From Candidatus Thermodiscus eudorianus (GTDB lineage: Archaea; Thermoproteota; Thermoprotei_A; Sulfolobales; Acidilobaceae), in assembly GCA_015521085.1 (NCBI GenBank), contig WAOW01000004.1, positions 62,001 through 126,000 of the forward strand: 64,000 nucleotides of DNA. Reading direction: 5' to 3'. A model generated the notes under the pieces. The model did not search any database. It was given only the letters and a program-made list of their open reading frames with translations, and was not told the DNA's origin. Below are positions 33,438-41,716 of the stretch, in pieces. A program made the translations under genes and the position numbers. Numbering within the stretch: the first letter of the stretch is position 1; every line of letters begins with the position of its first letter.

Positions 33438-33489
33438 CCAAGGAGGGACCCTCCAGCACCTCTATGCCCCCGGTCGATAGTTAGCCTAT

Positions 33490-34080
33490 CTACACTACCA
33501 GCTTGTAGAGGAGCGGGAGCACCGCTCCCACGGCCGCGTAGCCTTTCCCCACTCCAACTTTCACGAGTCCATAGGCTGTTAGCAGGAAACCCACTACCAG
33601 GAGTGCCAGGCCTATGGGGGATGTGGAGGCCGAGACTAGGCTCTTGAAGTGGAGATCACCGGTTATAGCAAGGTACACTATCCTCAGGCTGTATGGTAGC
33701 ATGCTGGAAGCCCTCACCGCTAGGACCGCGTGGATGGGCGGCCGGTTCCTGTCTAGCAGTACGGGGATCATTATCAGGATCGAGTCGATGCCCGCGGCGA
33801 CGAGCGGGAACAGGAAGCTATATACTAGGGCCTCCAGGGGGGCGATGGCGAACTCCAGCAGCTTGAGGCCTATTAGGCTGTGAAATGCCACGGCGAGCAT
33901 TACGAGCACGAAAGTGGCCATGGATATGCCGAGCCAGGCCCCTATATAGAAGGATGCAGTGAAGTAGATTCCATACTGCCTGGTATAACGTCGTATCTCC
34001 GCGAAGACCCTGCCGGGCGATACTACTGCCTTGAAGGGCGCGGTCAACCCGTTTCTAAGCAGGTGCATCATGGAGGGCAT
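33490..34080 (-). CDS. Yip1-domain-like membrane protein
   Basis: A 196-residue protein with about five hydrophobic helices. It begins with the short amphipathic stretch LLRNGLTAPFKAVVSPGRVFAEI, which is typical of Yip1-domain proteins; these share a five-helix bundle and are often of unknown function in archaea. GGTGGAG lies 5 bases before the ATG at 34080 and a TAATTAATATA box about 45 bases upstream. Divergent from glmS. Confidence 0.7.
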   Translation of the reverse strand: MPSMMHLLRNGLTAPFKAVVSPGRVFAEIRRYTRQYGIYFTASFYIGAWLGISMATFVLVMLAVAFHSLIGLKLLEFAIAPLEALVYSFLFPLVAAGIDSILIMIPVLLDRNRPPIHAVLAVRASSMLPYSLRIVYLAITGDLHFKSLVSASTSPIGLALLVVGFLLTAYGLVKVGVGKGYAAVGAVLPLLYKLVV

Positions 34081-34209
34081 GCTACTCCACCCATAGGATT
34101 ATTCTATGTATAGCATCATGTATATTAATTAGAGAGGGTTGTCTCCGTGTTAATCTGAATTTAGAAAGTACAGCATCCCAGAGATTGGAGGAGCCGTGGT
34201 GTGTGACTG

Positions 34210-36051
34210 GTGTGCGGTATCATCGGGTTAACCACGGAGAAACGTGGCAATATCGCCGAGCTGCTCGTCGAGGGCCTGAGGAGGCTGGAGTACCGGGGGT
34301 ATGACAGCGTCGGCATAGCCCTTGTGGGGTCTAACGGCCTAGTCATACGTAAGGCCGCTGGCAAGATAGACGACTTCGCCAAGAAGATAGACTTCGCCAG
34401 CCTGAAGGGCAAGGCCGGGATAGGGCATACGAGATGGGCGACGCATGGGAGCCCAACCGACTACAACGCCCATCCCCACACCGATTGTAGGGACGAGATA
34501 GCAGTCGTCCATAATGGCGTCATAAGGAACTTCGCCTCTCTAAGAGAGGAGCTCGCGGCGAGGAACCATAGACTGAAGAGCGAGACCGACACCGAGCTCA
34601 TAGCGCATCTAATAGAGGAATACCTTGCAAGAGGCGATGAGTTCATAGTGGCGTTTGCCAAGGCGCTATCGAGGTTACAGGGGACCTATGCCCTAGCCAT
34701 AGTCCACAGGCGGGAGCCCGACAGGGTCTACTTCGCCAGGATGAGGAGCCCACTACTCCTAGGCCTAGGAGAGGGAGAAAACGCTGTTGCCAGCGACATC
34801 CCAGCCCTCCTAACCGTGACCAGGAGGATACTGCCCCTGGAAGACGGCGAGTTCGGATACATAACGCCCAGGGAGGTGAAGATATACAGGCTCAACGAGG
34901 AGGGAGTAGCCAGGGTCCCGGCCGGGGAGCTAGCGTCTAGGACGAAGACCATCGAATGGACCCCTGAAGCCGCGTCGAAATCCGGGTATCCACACTTTAT
35001 GATAAAGGAGATATATGAGCAGCCCCAGGCCCTCTACGACACATACAATGGGTCCATCGAGGATCCGGCTGTGAGGGAGGCCGCCAGGCTACTCGTAGAG
35101 TCTGATAAGGTCATCATAGTAGCCGCTGGCACGAGCTACCACGCCGGCCTAGTCCTACACTACTTCCTATCCAGGCTCGCCAAGAGGATTTCGAGCCCCT
35201 TGATAGCATCGGAGTACGAGGTCCTGCTCCCGGTCGTGGACAAGGATACCCTCGTAGTCGCGGTCAGCCAGAGCGGGGAGACCTTCGACACCCTGGAAGC
35301 CGTGAGGCACTACATGGAGAGGGGAGCAAAAGTGGTTGGCGTTACAAACGTGATCGGCAGCGCCCTCTCAAGATACGCAGACCTCAGCCTCTACACTCGG
35401 GCCGGGCCCGAGATAGGAGTCGCCGCCACCAAGACATACCTGACACAGATACTGCTCCTCGAACTACTCGCCGTCGCCGCCTCTAGGGAGAACAACGTTA
35501 TAGACGAGGACGAGGCCAGACTCCTAAGGAACATGATCGGAGACGCCCCAGTTGTGGTTAAAGACGCTATAGAAGTCGGAGATCCCGAGGCCCGAGAACT
35601 CTCCAGGGTCATCCAGAGAAGCAGCATGTACATACTAGGCCGCGGGCTCGGCGCGTACCTGGCTAAGGAGGCCGCATTGAAGGTGAAGGAGATAGCCTAC
35701 GTCCATGCGGAGGCGTACCCCGCGGGGGAGAGCAAGCACGGGCCCATAGCCCTCGTCGACAAGGGCTTTCCCGTCTTCGTGCTAGGCACCAGCGACTCCC
35801 CAGAGGTATCCGGTAACGCCATAGAGATGAGGGCTAGGGGTGCGTGGGTCAGGGTAGTCAAGCCAGCGAATCTAGAGTTGGACCTGCCCAGGGATATCAT
35901 GGTCCAGGACTCCCCGCCGACAAGCCACATACTCCTAGAGCCCTTCAGCATAATACCATTCTTCCAGCTACTAGCATACCACATGGCAGTCCGCAGGGGA
36001 TATGATCCCGACAAGCCACGTAACCTAGCCAAGACGGTTACCGTCGAGTGA
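34210..36051 (+). CDS. glmS: Glutamine-fructose-6-phosphate aminotransferase (isomerising)
   Basis: Makes glucosamine 6-phosphate from fructose 6-phosphate and glutamine, the entry to amino-sugar synthesis for glycans. The 613 residues hold an N-terminal glutaminase with catalytic Cys2 (MCGIIG from the GTG at 34210), GHTRWATHG, NGVIRNF, and two SIS sugar isomerase domains (VIIVAAGTSYHAGLV; SQSGETFDTLEAV; RGLGAYLAKEAALKVKEIAYVHAEAYPAGESKHGP), ending NLAKTVTVE. All expected residues are present. The sugar nucleotidyltransferase gene begins 18 bases later, so the pair forms a UDP-amino-sugar operon. Confidence 0.97.
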   Translation: MCGIIGLTTEKRGNIAELLVEGLRRLEYRGYDSVGIALVGSNGLVIRKAAGKIDDFAKKIDFASLKGKAGIGHTRWATHGSPTDYNAHPHTDCRDEIAVVHNGVIRNFASLREELAARNHRLKSETDTELIAHLIEEYLARGDEFIVAFAKALSRLQGTYALAIVHRREPDRVYFARMRSPLLLGLGEGENAVASDIPALLTVTRRILPLEDGEFGYITPREVKIYRLNEEGVARVPAGELASRTKTIEWTPEAASKSGYPHFMIKEIYEQPQALYDTYNGSIEDPAVREAARLLVESDKVIIVAAGTSYHAGLVLHYFLSRLAKRISSPLIASEYEVLLPVVDKDTLVVAVSQSGETFDTLEAVRHYMERGAKVVGVTNVIGSALSRYADLSLYTRAGPEIGVAATKTYLTQILLLELLAVAASRENNVIDEDEARLLRNMIGDAPVVVKDAIEVGDPEARELSRVIQRSSMYILGRGLGAYLAKEAALKVKEIAYVHAEAYPAGESKHGPIALVDKGFPVFVLGTSDSPEVSGNAIEMRARGAWVRVVKPANLELDLPRDIMVQDSPPTSHILLEPFSIIPFFQLLAYHMAVRRGYDPDKPRNLAKTVTVE

Positions 36052-36069
36052 GACGGGGGTGTGTTCGTC

Positions 36070-37212
36070 GTGTGGACGGCTATACTAGCTGGAGGATGGG
36101 GTAAGAGGCTGGGCCCACTGACTAGTAAGAGGCCCAAACCCCTTATCCGCCTAGGAGGCAAGAGGATACTCGACTATACCATAGGCCAGGTCCTACAGGT
36201 TAGACCCGAAGGTGGGAGGATTATAGTTAACCCATCAATGATACCGTTAGAGGGGGCTCCACCGGGCTTCGAGGTCGTAGCACAAAAGGAACCCGGCCTT
36301 AACAACGCGATAAGTCATGCCCTGGAAGACGTCCCTGAGAGAGAGGTGTTGCTTTCATTCACAGGATACCTTGCTAGGCCGAACAACATAGCTGCTAGGC
36401 TGCTGGACTCCTATAGCGAGAGCCAGTACCCCGTTGTCATGGCGTTGGCTCCTATAGCTAGTGGCCTGGAGACTTTTGGCTTCGTGAGCGTGGGCTTGAA
36501 GGGTAATGTGGAGAGGATAACCGAGACCCTTGAAGAGTGGAGGGCCGGGAGAGGCTACGTCTTTGCAGGCGTCTTGATCGGCAAGTCGACGGTCCTAAGG
36601 ATATTGTACGAGAAGGGGTTCATGGATGGGATGAACGTTCTGGCCAGGAGGGGGCTCGTGGGAGCGTATATATGGGAGGGCGACTGGCTGGAGATAGCCT
36701 ATCCATGGGATCTCCTAGAGGCGTATAGGCTGGTGCTAGACAAGTACTCTACTACTATAAGGGGCAGGGCGGAGATCGACCCCTCGGCTAGGATCGGTAA
36801 CGGCGTCGTCATAGAGTCCAACGCGGTAATAGAGGAGAACGTTGTCGTCAAAGGCCCCGCCTTCATAGGCAGCAGGGCTAGGATCGAGGCTAACTCCGTG
36901 ATAGGCCCTGGAACAGTGATAGAGGAGGGCTCGGTAATAGGGCCCCTATCCATAGTCAGGAGAAGCGTCATCCTAGAGGAGAGCAGGATAGGCGCGGGCT
37001 CGGTGCTAGCGTCAAGCATAGTCGGCGAGAACAGTAGGCTCCCACCCTATACTGTGGCCCGTGACGGGGAACTAGCCGGGATCCCCGAGTGGATGAAGGG
37101 CCTGGTTGAGGGCAAGCCCAAGAAAATAGTCCTCGGAACAGTCTTCGCCCCCTATACGACGCCAGACGAGATCACCTGCAAGAGCCTACAACCAGGCACG
37201 CTAGTTAAATAA
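36070..37212 (+). CDS. Sugar-1-phosphate nucleotidyltransferase with left-handed beta-helix
   Basis: A 380-residue GlmU-like enzyme that likely makes an NDP-sugar, most probably UDP-GlcNAc given glmS upstream. The N-terminal nucleotidyltransferase domain starts MWTAILAGGWGKRLGPLTSKRPKPL. Hexapeptide repeats (IDPSARIGNGVVIESNAVIEENVV) from about residue 240 form a left-handed beta-helix, as in bifunctional GlmU-type archaeal enzymes. The GTG at 36070 has GGGGGTG 8 bases upstream, better than the GTG at 36061. Confidence 0.88.
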   Translation: MWTAILAGGWGKRLGPLTSKRPKPLIRLGGKRILDYTIGQVLQVRPEGGRIIVNPSMIPLEGAPPGFEVVAQKEPGLNNAISHALEDVPEREVLLSFTGYLARPNNIAARLLDSYSESQYPVVMALAPIASGLETFGFVSVGLKGNVERITETLEEWRAGRGYVFAGVLIGKSTVLRILYEKGFMDGMNVLARRGLVGAYIWEGDWLEIAYPWDLLEAYRLVLDKYSTTIRGRAEIDPSARIGNGVVIESNAVIEENVVVKGPAFIGSRARIEANSVIGPGTVIEEGSVIGPLSIVRRSVILEESRIGAGSVLASSIVGENSRLPPYTVARDGELAGIPEWMKGLVEGKPKKIVLGTVFAPYTTPDEITCKSLQPGTLVK

Positions 37213-37232
37213 CAAGTAAGCCCGGTAGCAGA

Positions 37233-37359
37233 GCCCCGCCAGCCAAGGGAACGACCTCACCGCTTTGGCCCCACATCACCATATATTTCAGCCCGGTCCA
37301 CCTCTCCTGGTAACGTCTGAGGTGGACCATCGATCACCGGGGACCCTGGCTGGCGGGGC
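37233..37359. repeat. Nested 127-base inverted repeat in an intergenic gap
   Basis: Outer arms GCCCCGCCAGCCA(A)GGG (37233-37249) and CCCTGGCTGGCGGGGC (37344-37359) pair over 13 plus 3 bases with a single bulged A. Inside lies GGTCCACCTC (37295-37304) with GAGGTGGACC (37319-37328), a perfect 10-base stem with a 14-base loop. The whole gap between the nucleotidyltransferase and ASCH genes is taken up by it. It lacks motifs of tRNA, 5S, SRP or RNase P RNA. A structured RNA or a long leader element is likely. Confidence 0.6.
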
Positions 37360-37374
37360 CACGGGGTAATAGGA

Positions 37375-37971
37375 GTGGCTGGCAAGGGTAAAAAACGGAA
37401 GGTCGTCTTCCTCGGAAGGCATATAATGCTCAAGGGGGAGTATGCTGGGAAACTGTTCTCGGGCGAGAAGAGAGCCACTGTGAGGCTCGGCATCGTCAGG
37501 GTAAGGCACCCAGAGGTCATAATACACGCGGGAGGCAGGCCCGTGGCAAAGGCCAGGATAAGGGAGATAATTGTAAAACAGGTGAAAGACCTAACGGATG
37601 ATGACGCAAGGCTCGACGGTTTCAAAAGCAAAGAGGAGCTATTCAGGGAACTCAAGAAGATGTATAGAGACATCAGCTTAGACGACTACGTGTCGGTCAT
37701 TACATTCGACTCGATCAGGAGGCTAGACGAGCAGGCCTCCGAGGACCCCTATAGAGGGCTATCCCCAGGCGACTTGGCTCGTATAGCGCTCAGGTACCTA
37801 AAGGACGAGCTTGACGACGAGGAGAGGAGGATCCTCCTTGACCTAACTAGGACCAATAGCATCAGGCTGACGGCTACTAGGTTGTATGGCGGCGTGCATA
37901 GGAGGAAGAATGTCAGGAGGGTTCTAAGAAGGGCCCTGCATAGGCTGAAGGAACTCGGTGTCCTGGGGTAG
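37375..37971 (+). CDS. ASCH domain protein
   Basis: A 198-residue basic protein. The N-terminal 110 residues match the ASCH RNA-binding beta-barrel (VVFLGRHIMLKGEYAGKLFSGEKRATVRLG, then VIIHAGGRPVAKARIREIIVKQV, closing with YVSVITFDSIRRL). The rest is helical and very basic (RLYGGVHRRKNVRRVLRRALHRLKELG), perhaps for RNA contact. The start is GTG at 37375, 16 bases after the nested inverted repeat. Function in RNA metabolism is inferred. Confidence 0.8.
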   Translation: MAGKGKKRKVVFLGRHIMLKGEYAGKLFSGEKRATVRLGIVRVRHPEVIIHAGGRPVAKARIREIIVKQVKDLTDDDARLDGFKSKEELFRELKKMYRDISLDDYVSVITFDSIRRLDEQASEDPYRGLSPGDLARIALRYLKDELDDEERRILLDLTRTNSIRLTATRLYGGVHRRKNVRRVLRRALHRLKELGVLG

Positions 37972-37975
37972 AGGC

Positions 37976-38004
37976 GGGCGTCTATCGCTTTATAGTAGAC
38001 GCCC
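37976..38004 (+). terminator. Hairpin after the ASCH gene
   Basis: GGGCGTCTA (37976-37984) pairs perfectly with TAGACGCCC (37996-38004) around an 11-base AT-rich loop, 4 bases past the stop codon. It may end transcription or protect the 3' end. Confidence 0.45.
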
Positions 38005-38073
38005 GGGTATACTAGTCACAGGGTACTGGCCCGCCTGTGGGGTCTCGGCCATGTCTTGGAGGTGTACCCTCTA

Positions 38074-38343
38074 TTGGAGCATGAGATTGTCGAAGTAGGG
38101 CCTTGTCCGGCATGCGGGGCGCCCGGAGACTATAAGTATAAGCTGAAGTGGCCGGGCGAGTCCAGTAACGATGTAGTCATATCGGTTTCATTCGAGTGCC
38201 CTGTCTGCGGGTATAGGGTGTCTGGAGAGAGAATTATCGTCCCCCTCAAGGCTCTTTACCTGATGAGGAACATGTTCATGCCAAGACTGAGGCCGGTAAT
38301 CGAGAAGATGTACTTGACATCTCGCATGTCCTTGGACAGGTAA
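38074..38343 (+). CDS. Small zinc-ribbon protein (ZPR1-like fold)
   Basis: An 89-residue protein with two CxxC knuckles, CPACGAPG and CPVCGYRV, separated by a beta-strand segment (ISVSFE), a zinc ribbon resembling half of ZPR1. Its C-terminal tail is helical and basic. The TTG at 38074 has a perfect GGAGGTG 9 bases upstream; TTG 38056 and GTG 38062 are in frame but lie before that site. Function unknown; RNA or translation factor contact is plausible. Confidence 0.7.
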   Translation: MEHEIVEVGPCPACGAPGDYKYKLKWPGESSNDVVISVSFECPVCGYRVSGERIIVPLKALYLMRNMFMPRLRPVIEKMYLTSRMSLDR

Positions 38344-38351
38344 AGTATAAG

Positions 38352-38369
38352 GCCTCCCGGCTGGGAGGC
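38352..38369 (+). promoter_or_regulatory. Hairpin masking a ribosome binding site
   Basis: GCCTCCC (38352-38358) pairs perfectly with GGGAGGC (38363-38369) across a GGCT tetraloop. GGGAGG within the right arm is the only good ribosome binding site before the GTG at 38378 (9-base spacing). Folding would hide it, which could couple or regulate translation of the second zinc-ribbon gene. Confidence 0.5.
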
Positions 38370-38377
38370 TATGTTGG

Positions 38378-38605
38378 GTGTTTCATGCAATGACTCGGTG
38401 GAAGCTTGCTTGCACGGAGTGCGGCCGAACCTGGGAGTTGCCAGTCAGCTTCAGGCTCGATAAGATGGGCCGGATATACCATTTCTGCCCCTACTGTAAG
38501 AGGAACACCTTCCACATAGTTCTAGGTAAGGTATCGGATGGTGCCGCTGACACCGTAGAGGCTGAGGAGGCCCTTTACCTCGGAGACGAGCTCGCTGAAG
38601 GGTAA
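38378..38605 (+). CDS. Small zinc-ribbon protein
   Basis: A 75-residue protein with CTECGRTWELP and CPYCKRNTFHI forming one zinc ribbon, followed by an acidic tail. Its start may be GTG 38378, served by GGGAGG, or ATG 38390. The last 84 bases overlap the convergent ThrRS editing gene, so the tail coding is constrained by the other strand. It lies 34 bases after another zinc-ribbon gene and is probably co-transcribed with it. Confidence 0.6.
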   Translation: MFHAMTRWKLACTECGRTWELPVSFRLDKMGRIYHFCPYCKRNTFHIVLGKVSDGAADTVEAEEALYLGDELAEG

Positions 38606-39901
38606 GACCTCCTGGGTCCCTGGCCTGGCACGCCTCCTAACGGTTACAGTCCCAGACTCCATCTCCCTCTCGCCTATAGTCGCTATGTAGGGTGCCCATA
38701 GCCTGCCAGCCCTTCTAACCCTGGCTCCAACCCCCTTGGTGGTCTCATCGACTACAACACTGGCCCCTATGCTGGCTAGCTCCCTTACAATAGTCCTGGT
38801 ATAGTCGGCTACGGTTTCCCCCACTGGGATCACGTATACCGTTATGGGGTGGAGCCATACTGGTAGCGTGGGCGTGTGGTCTGTGGCCTCTGCAGCTGTC
38901 GCCTCATAGTCCACCGCCGCCCTGGCTAGATTACCTAGGGGGCCTACCAGGGTATAGCCCTCCGTCTCTACGCCTAGGGGGAGACACGCTTTACCCTGGT
39001 AGAGGACTAGGTTTCCCTCCACGCCCAGATCTAGGCAGTCTGCATCGCCGCACAGCTTGATCCTATGTAGCTGTTTCACCATGCCTGGGTCAATCTCTTC
39101 TAAGATTTCGCTAATACTGGCCTCGGTCTTCACTACAGCTGAGGCTAGTGGCGTGCCTGTAACCGAGTTCAGGGGGGCGGTAGAGCCTTCAATGTAGAGG
39201 TGTTTTACCTTGTCTACCATATGCATGTCGCTTGGATCCACGTAGGGAGTGTTCCTGTAGTGGTCTACTGGTCTCTGCAGCGCCTCTATCCTCTGTTTCA
39301 GCCTGGCAACTAGGTTGGTGCTAATCCATGATTCGAACCTGGTCAGGCCGAATAACTCAATTTTCTCCTTTGTTAACCCGCTGAAGCGTAACGTCCCCGG
39401 GGAGAGGCATTCTGGTACTAGCTTCATGTTGATGGCCTTATCCAGGTCTATGCGCTTGCCTTCATACCTATACCATACCCTAGCCTCCGTGGGGGTTATT
39501 GTGCGTGAGAGTTCTGCTAGTGGATGGCCTTTTGCGTGGAGCTTGAACTCCTTATACCATCCGAAGGGGGCTCTATGTAGTTCTCCCTCCCACGCGCCAC
39601 GGAGCTCCCTCTCTATCATCACTAGTATACGGTGCGCCTTGGCCGGCCGTTCTAGGTTGCTGCTTAGATGCGCGTAGGGGTATAGCACTATAGAGGAGGA
39701 CTTCACAGTGTCGCGGGCATATTTCAGGATCTCTCTAGCGGCCTCTGCGGCGGCCTCTTCGGAATCGCCCCTTTCAACACTTAGGTATGCTACGGTGGCG
39801 TTTCTGCTCGCGTATTCTGATGGGGGATCGGGTGGGTTTTTGATCGCGGGTTTGTGGGTCTTGTACCATATTTCCTCGGCGTGGATCAAGAGTATCCTCA
39901 A
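38522..39901 (-). CDS. Stand-alone threonyl-tRNA synthetase editing protein (ThrRS-ed)
   Basis: A 459-residue protein made of the archaeal ThrRS N-terminal editing domain and an anticodon-binding domain, without the class II catalytic core. The editing domain shows ILLIHAEEIWY, VAYLSVERGD, VLYPYAHLSSNLERP and RAPFGWYKEFKLHAKGHPLAELSR, the conserved pocket of this domain. The C-terminus has TLPVWLHPITVYVIPVGET to VSEVKGL, the anticodon-binding fold. Class II motifs 1 to 3 are not found in the middle. It should clear Ser-tRNA(Thr) in trans while a separate catalytic protein does aminoacylation, as known in crenarchaea. The start is TTG at 39901. Confidence 0.92.
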   Translation of the reverse strand: MRILLIHAEEIWYKTHKPAIKNPPDPPSEYASRNATVAYLSVERGDSEEAAAEAAREILKYARDTVKSSSIVLYPYAHLSSNLERPAKAHRILVMIERELRGAWEGELHRAPFGWYKEFKLHAKGHPLAELSRTITPTEARVWYRYEGKRIDLDKAINMKLVPECLSPGTLRFSGLTKEKIELFGLTRFESWISTNLVARLKQRIEALQRPVDHYRNTPYVDPSDMHMVDKVKHLYIEGSTAPLNSVTGTPLASAVVKTEASISEILEEIDPGMVKQLHRIKLCGDADCLDLGVEGNLVLYQGKACLPLGVETEGYTLVGPLGNLARAAVDYEATAAEATDHTPTLPVWLHPITVYVIPVGETVADYTRTIVRELASIGASVVVDETTKGVGARVRRAGRLWAPYIATIGEREMESGTVTVRRRARPGTQEVLPFSELVSEVKGLLSLYGVSGTIRYLT

Positions 39902-40070
39902 GGCAGTGGCCCCACCGTTTACTTACGATTCTTTGCCCGTCTAAAAAGCGCGTGAACGAGTTATCCTGTATTTGGGGACCTCCCACGTCGGGCTATCTAT
40001 CTTTTACCTGGGTTGTACGCTATATGGTTAATTGTTTGGGTTTCCAGGCCCGGCGCACGTGGAATATGTC

Positions 40071-40105
40071 CGGTGCACTGGGGGACTAGGAACCCTGGTG
40101 CACCG
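40071..40105 (+). promoter_or_regulatory. Hairpin upstream of radA
   Basis: CGGTGCAC (40071-40078) and GTGCACCG (40098-40105) form a perfect 8-base stem with an inner GGG/CCC pairing, 55 bases before the radA start. A CCATATTACC TATA-like sequence follows at about 40109. It could be an operator for a dimeric protein or part of another transcript. Confidence 0.3.
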
Positions 40106-40159
40106 TAACCATATTACCCTTGGCGCATAGGGAGAGGAGTTGAGGGGGACTGGAAAGAT

Positions 40160-41716
40160 ATGGCTAAGAAGCAAAAGGAAATAAAAGATATAACCGATCT
40201 CCCGGGTGTAGGACCCAATGCCGCCCAGAAGCTGATAGAACACGGCTACACCAGCATCGAGGCGATCGCAGTCGCAACACCACACGAGCTCAGCCAGGTG
40301 ACAGGTATACCGTTACCGACGGCCCAGAAGATAATACAGGCCGCCAGAGAGGCCCTGGATATACGTTTCAAGACCGCTAAGGAGCTTAAGATGGAGAGGC
40401 TGAACGTCAGAAAGATAACGACTGGGAGCAAGGCCCTCGACGAGCTATTAGGCGGTGGCGTGGAGACTAGGACGATCACCGAGTTCTTCGGAGAATTCGG
40501 GAGCGGTAAGTGCTTCTCAAAGGATACAACCGTCTACTTCGAGAATGACGGCGAGCTGCATGTAATGAGCATAGAAGAGGCCTATAAAAAATACCTCAAG
40601 GATAATGGAGAGGTACGCGTAGACGAGGGATACGCTGTACCAGTCCACAACCTCTGGGTTTACTCCGTTGACACCTCCAGTATGAGGCTAGTGAAGACCA
40701 AGGCGAAGTTCATCTACAGGGAGAAAGTTAGGAACATAGTCAAGATAACATTCGACAACGGCGTGGAAGTAAAGACCACCCTAAACCACCCAGTGCTAGT
40801 CCTCGGCGGGGAAGGAAAGCCGCAATGGAGGCCTGCCCGCGAGGTAAAGCCTGGCGATAGGGTCGTGGCCCTAAGGGAGATCCCAGTCGACCGCTCGAAT
40901 ACAGGGCTTGGAGACGCGGGAGAGAAGCGGAGGCTTCTAAAGCCCACGGTAAAGGTTCAGAGCCCAGAGAGCTTCGACTTATCCGGGCTAGTCGAAGTAT
41001 ATAGAGTGGCCTCCGCCGAGATAGAGGGGTACAATGACTGGGTATACGATCTAGTCGTGCCGGGTATACACAACTTCATAGCTCCAAACGGCTTGATACT
41101 ACATAACACCCAACTCTGCCATCAACTCGCCGTCAATGTACAGCTGCCGGAGGACCAGGGAGGCCTGGACGCCAAGGCAGTCTACATAGATACAGAGGGC
41201 ACTTTCAGGTGGGAGAGGATCGAGCAGATGGCCAGAGGAGTGGGCCTAGACCCAGACGAAGTCATGGAGAAGATATACTGGATAAGAGCAATAAACAGCC
41301 ACCACCAGATGGCCATAGTAGAACAACTATTCGATCTACTAAAGAGGGAGCCGATAAAGCTGGTAATAGTCGACTCTGTGACCGGGCACTTCCGAGCCGA
41401 ATACCCAGGACGTGAAAACCTGGCGATGAGGCAACAGCTCCTGAATAAGCACCTCCACCAGCTGGCCAGGCTAGCTGAGATATACAACGTGGCGGTCGTC
41501 ATAACAAACCAGGTAATGGCCAGGCCAGACGTATTCTATGGAGACCCGACCACGGCCGTGGGAGGCCACGTGCTATACCATGCGCCGGGCGTACGTGTGC
41601 AATTGAAGAAGAGCAGGGGCAACAAGAGGATAGCAAGGGTGGTAGACGCCCCTCACCTCCCCGAGGGAGAGGCGGTCTTCGCCATAACAGAGTGGGGCAT
41701 CAGGGACGTCGAATAG
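40160..41716 (+). CDS. radA: RadA recombinase containing a mini-intein
   Basis: The archaeal RecA/Rad51 recombinase, forming ATP-dependent filaments for strand exchange. The 518-codon frame is extein 1-117, intein 118-316, extein 317-518, giving a mature 319-residue RadA after splicing. The N-terminal helix-hairpin-helix domain ([27 protein letters not shown]) precedes the core. Walker A is split: GEFGSGK ends the first extein and TQLCHQL begins the second. Walker B ([12 protein letters not shown]), the FxxA-like linker region and the L2-side block ([27 protein letters not shown]) are intact. Without splicing the P-loop cannot form, so activity depends on it. Confidence 0.97.
   Translation: MAKKQKEIKDITDLPGVGPNAAQKLIEHGYTSIEAIAVATPHELSQVTGIPLPTAQKIIQAAREALDIRFKTAKELKMERLNVRKITTGSKALDELLGGGVETRTITEFFGEFGSGKCFSKDTTVYFENDGELHVMSIEEAYKKYLKDNGEVRVDEGYAVPVHNLWVYSVDTSSMRLVKTKAKFIYREKVRNIVKITFDNGVEVKTTLNHPVLVLGGEGKPQWRPAREVKPGDRVVALREIPVDRSNTGLGDAGEKRRLLKPTVKVQSPESFDLSGLVEVYRVASAEIEGYNDWVYDLVVPGIHNFIAPNGLILHNTQLCHQLAVNVQLPEDQGGLDAKAVYIDTEGTFRWERIEQMARGVGLDPDEVMEKIYWIRAINSHHQMAIVEQLFDLLKREPIKLVIVDSVTGHFRAEYPGRENLAMRQQLLNKHLHQLARLAEIYNVAVVITNQVMARPDVFYGDPTTAVGGHVLYHAPGVRVQLKKSRGNKRIARVVDAPHLPEGEAVFAITEWGIRDVE
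40511..41107 (+). other. Mini-intein in RadA at the Walker A lysine/threonine junction
   Basis: A 199-residue in-frame insertion. Splicing block A begins with Cys118 ([11 protein letters not shown]). Block B has [23 protein letters not shown] with the TxxH motif. Block F is [19 protein letters not shown], and block G ends LILHN with His315-Asn316, followed by Thr317 as the +1 nucleophile. Size and the absence of LAGLIDADG-like segments mean no homing endonuclease domain, so it is probably fixed by vertical inheritance. Location in the ATP loop is a known type of intein insertion site. Confidence 0.93.

Noticed and set aside
33434-33454. GGAGGGACCCTCC-type motif seen at several places as a possible dispersed repeat
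   Set aside because: Most copies are in coding DNA for Gly-Pro-Leu or similar residues, and spacing and flanks differ. It reflects GC-rich composition.
37257-37673. 138-codon minus-strand open frame over the ASCH gene and inverted repeat
   Set aside because: Antisense to a recognised protein and spans the inverted repeat; composition is that of a shadow frame.
39325-39345. Sequence resembling a tRNA T-arm (ATTCGAACCTGG)
   Set aside because: It is inside the ThrRS editing gene. No acceptor, D or anticodon stems can be built around it.
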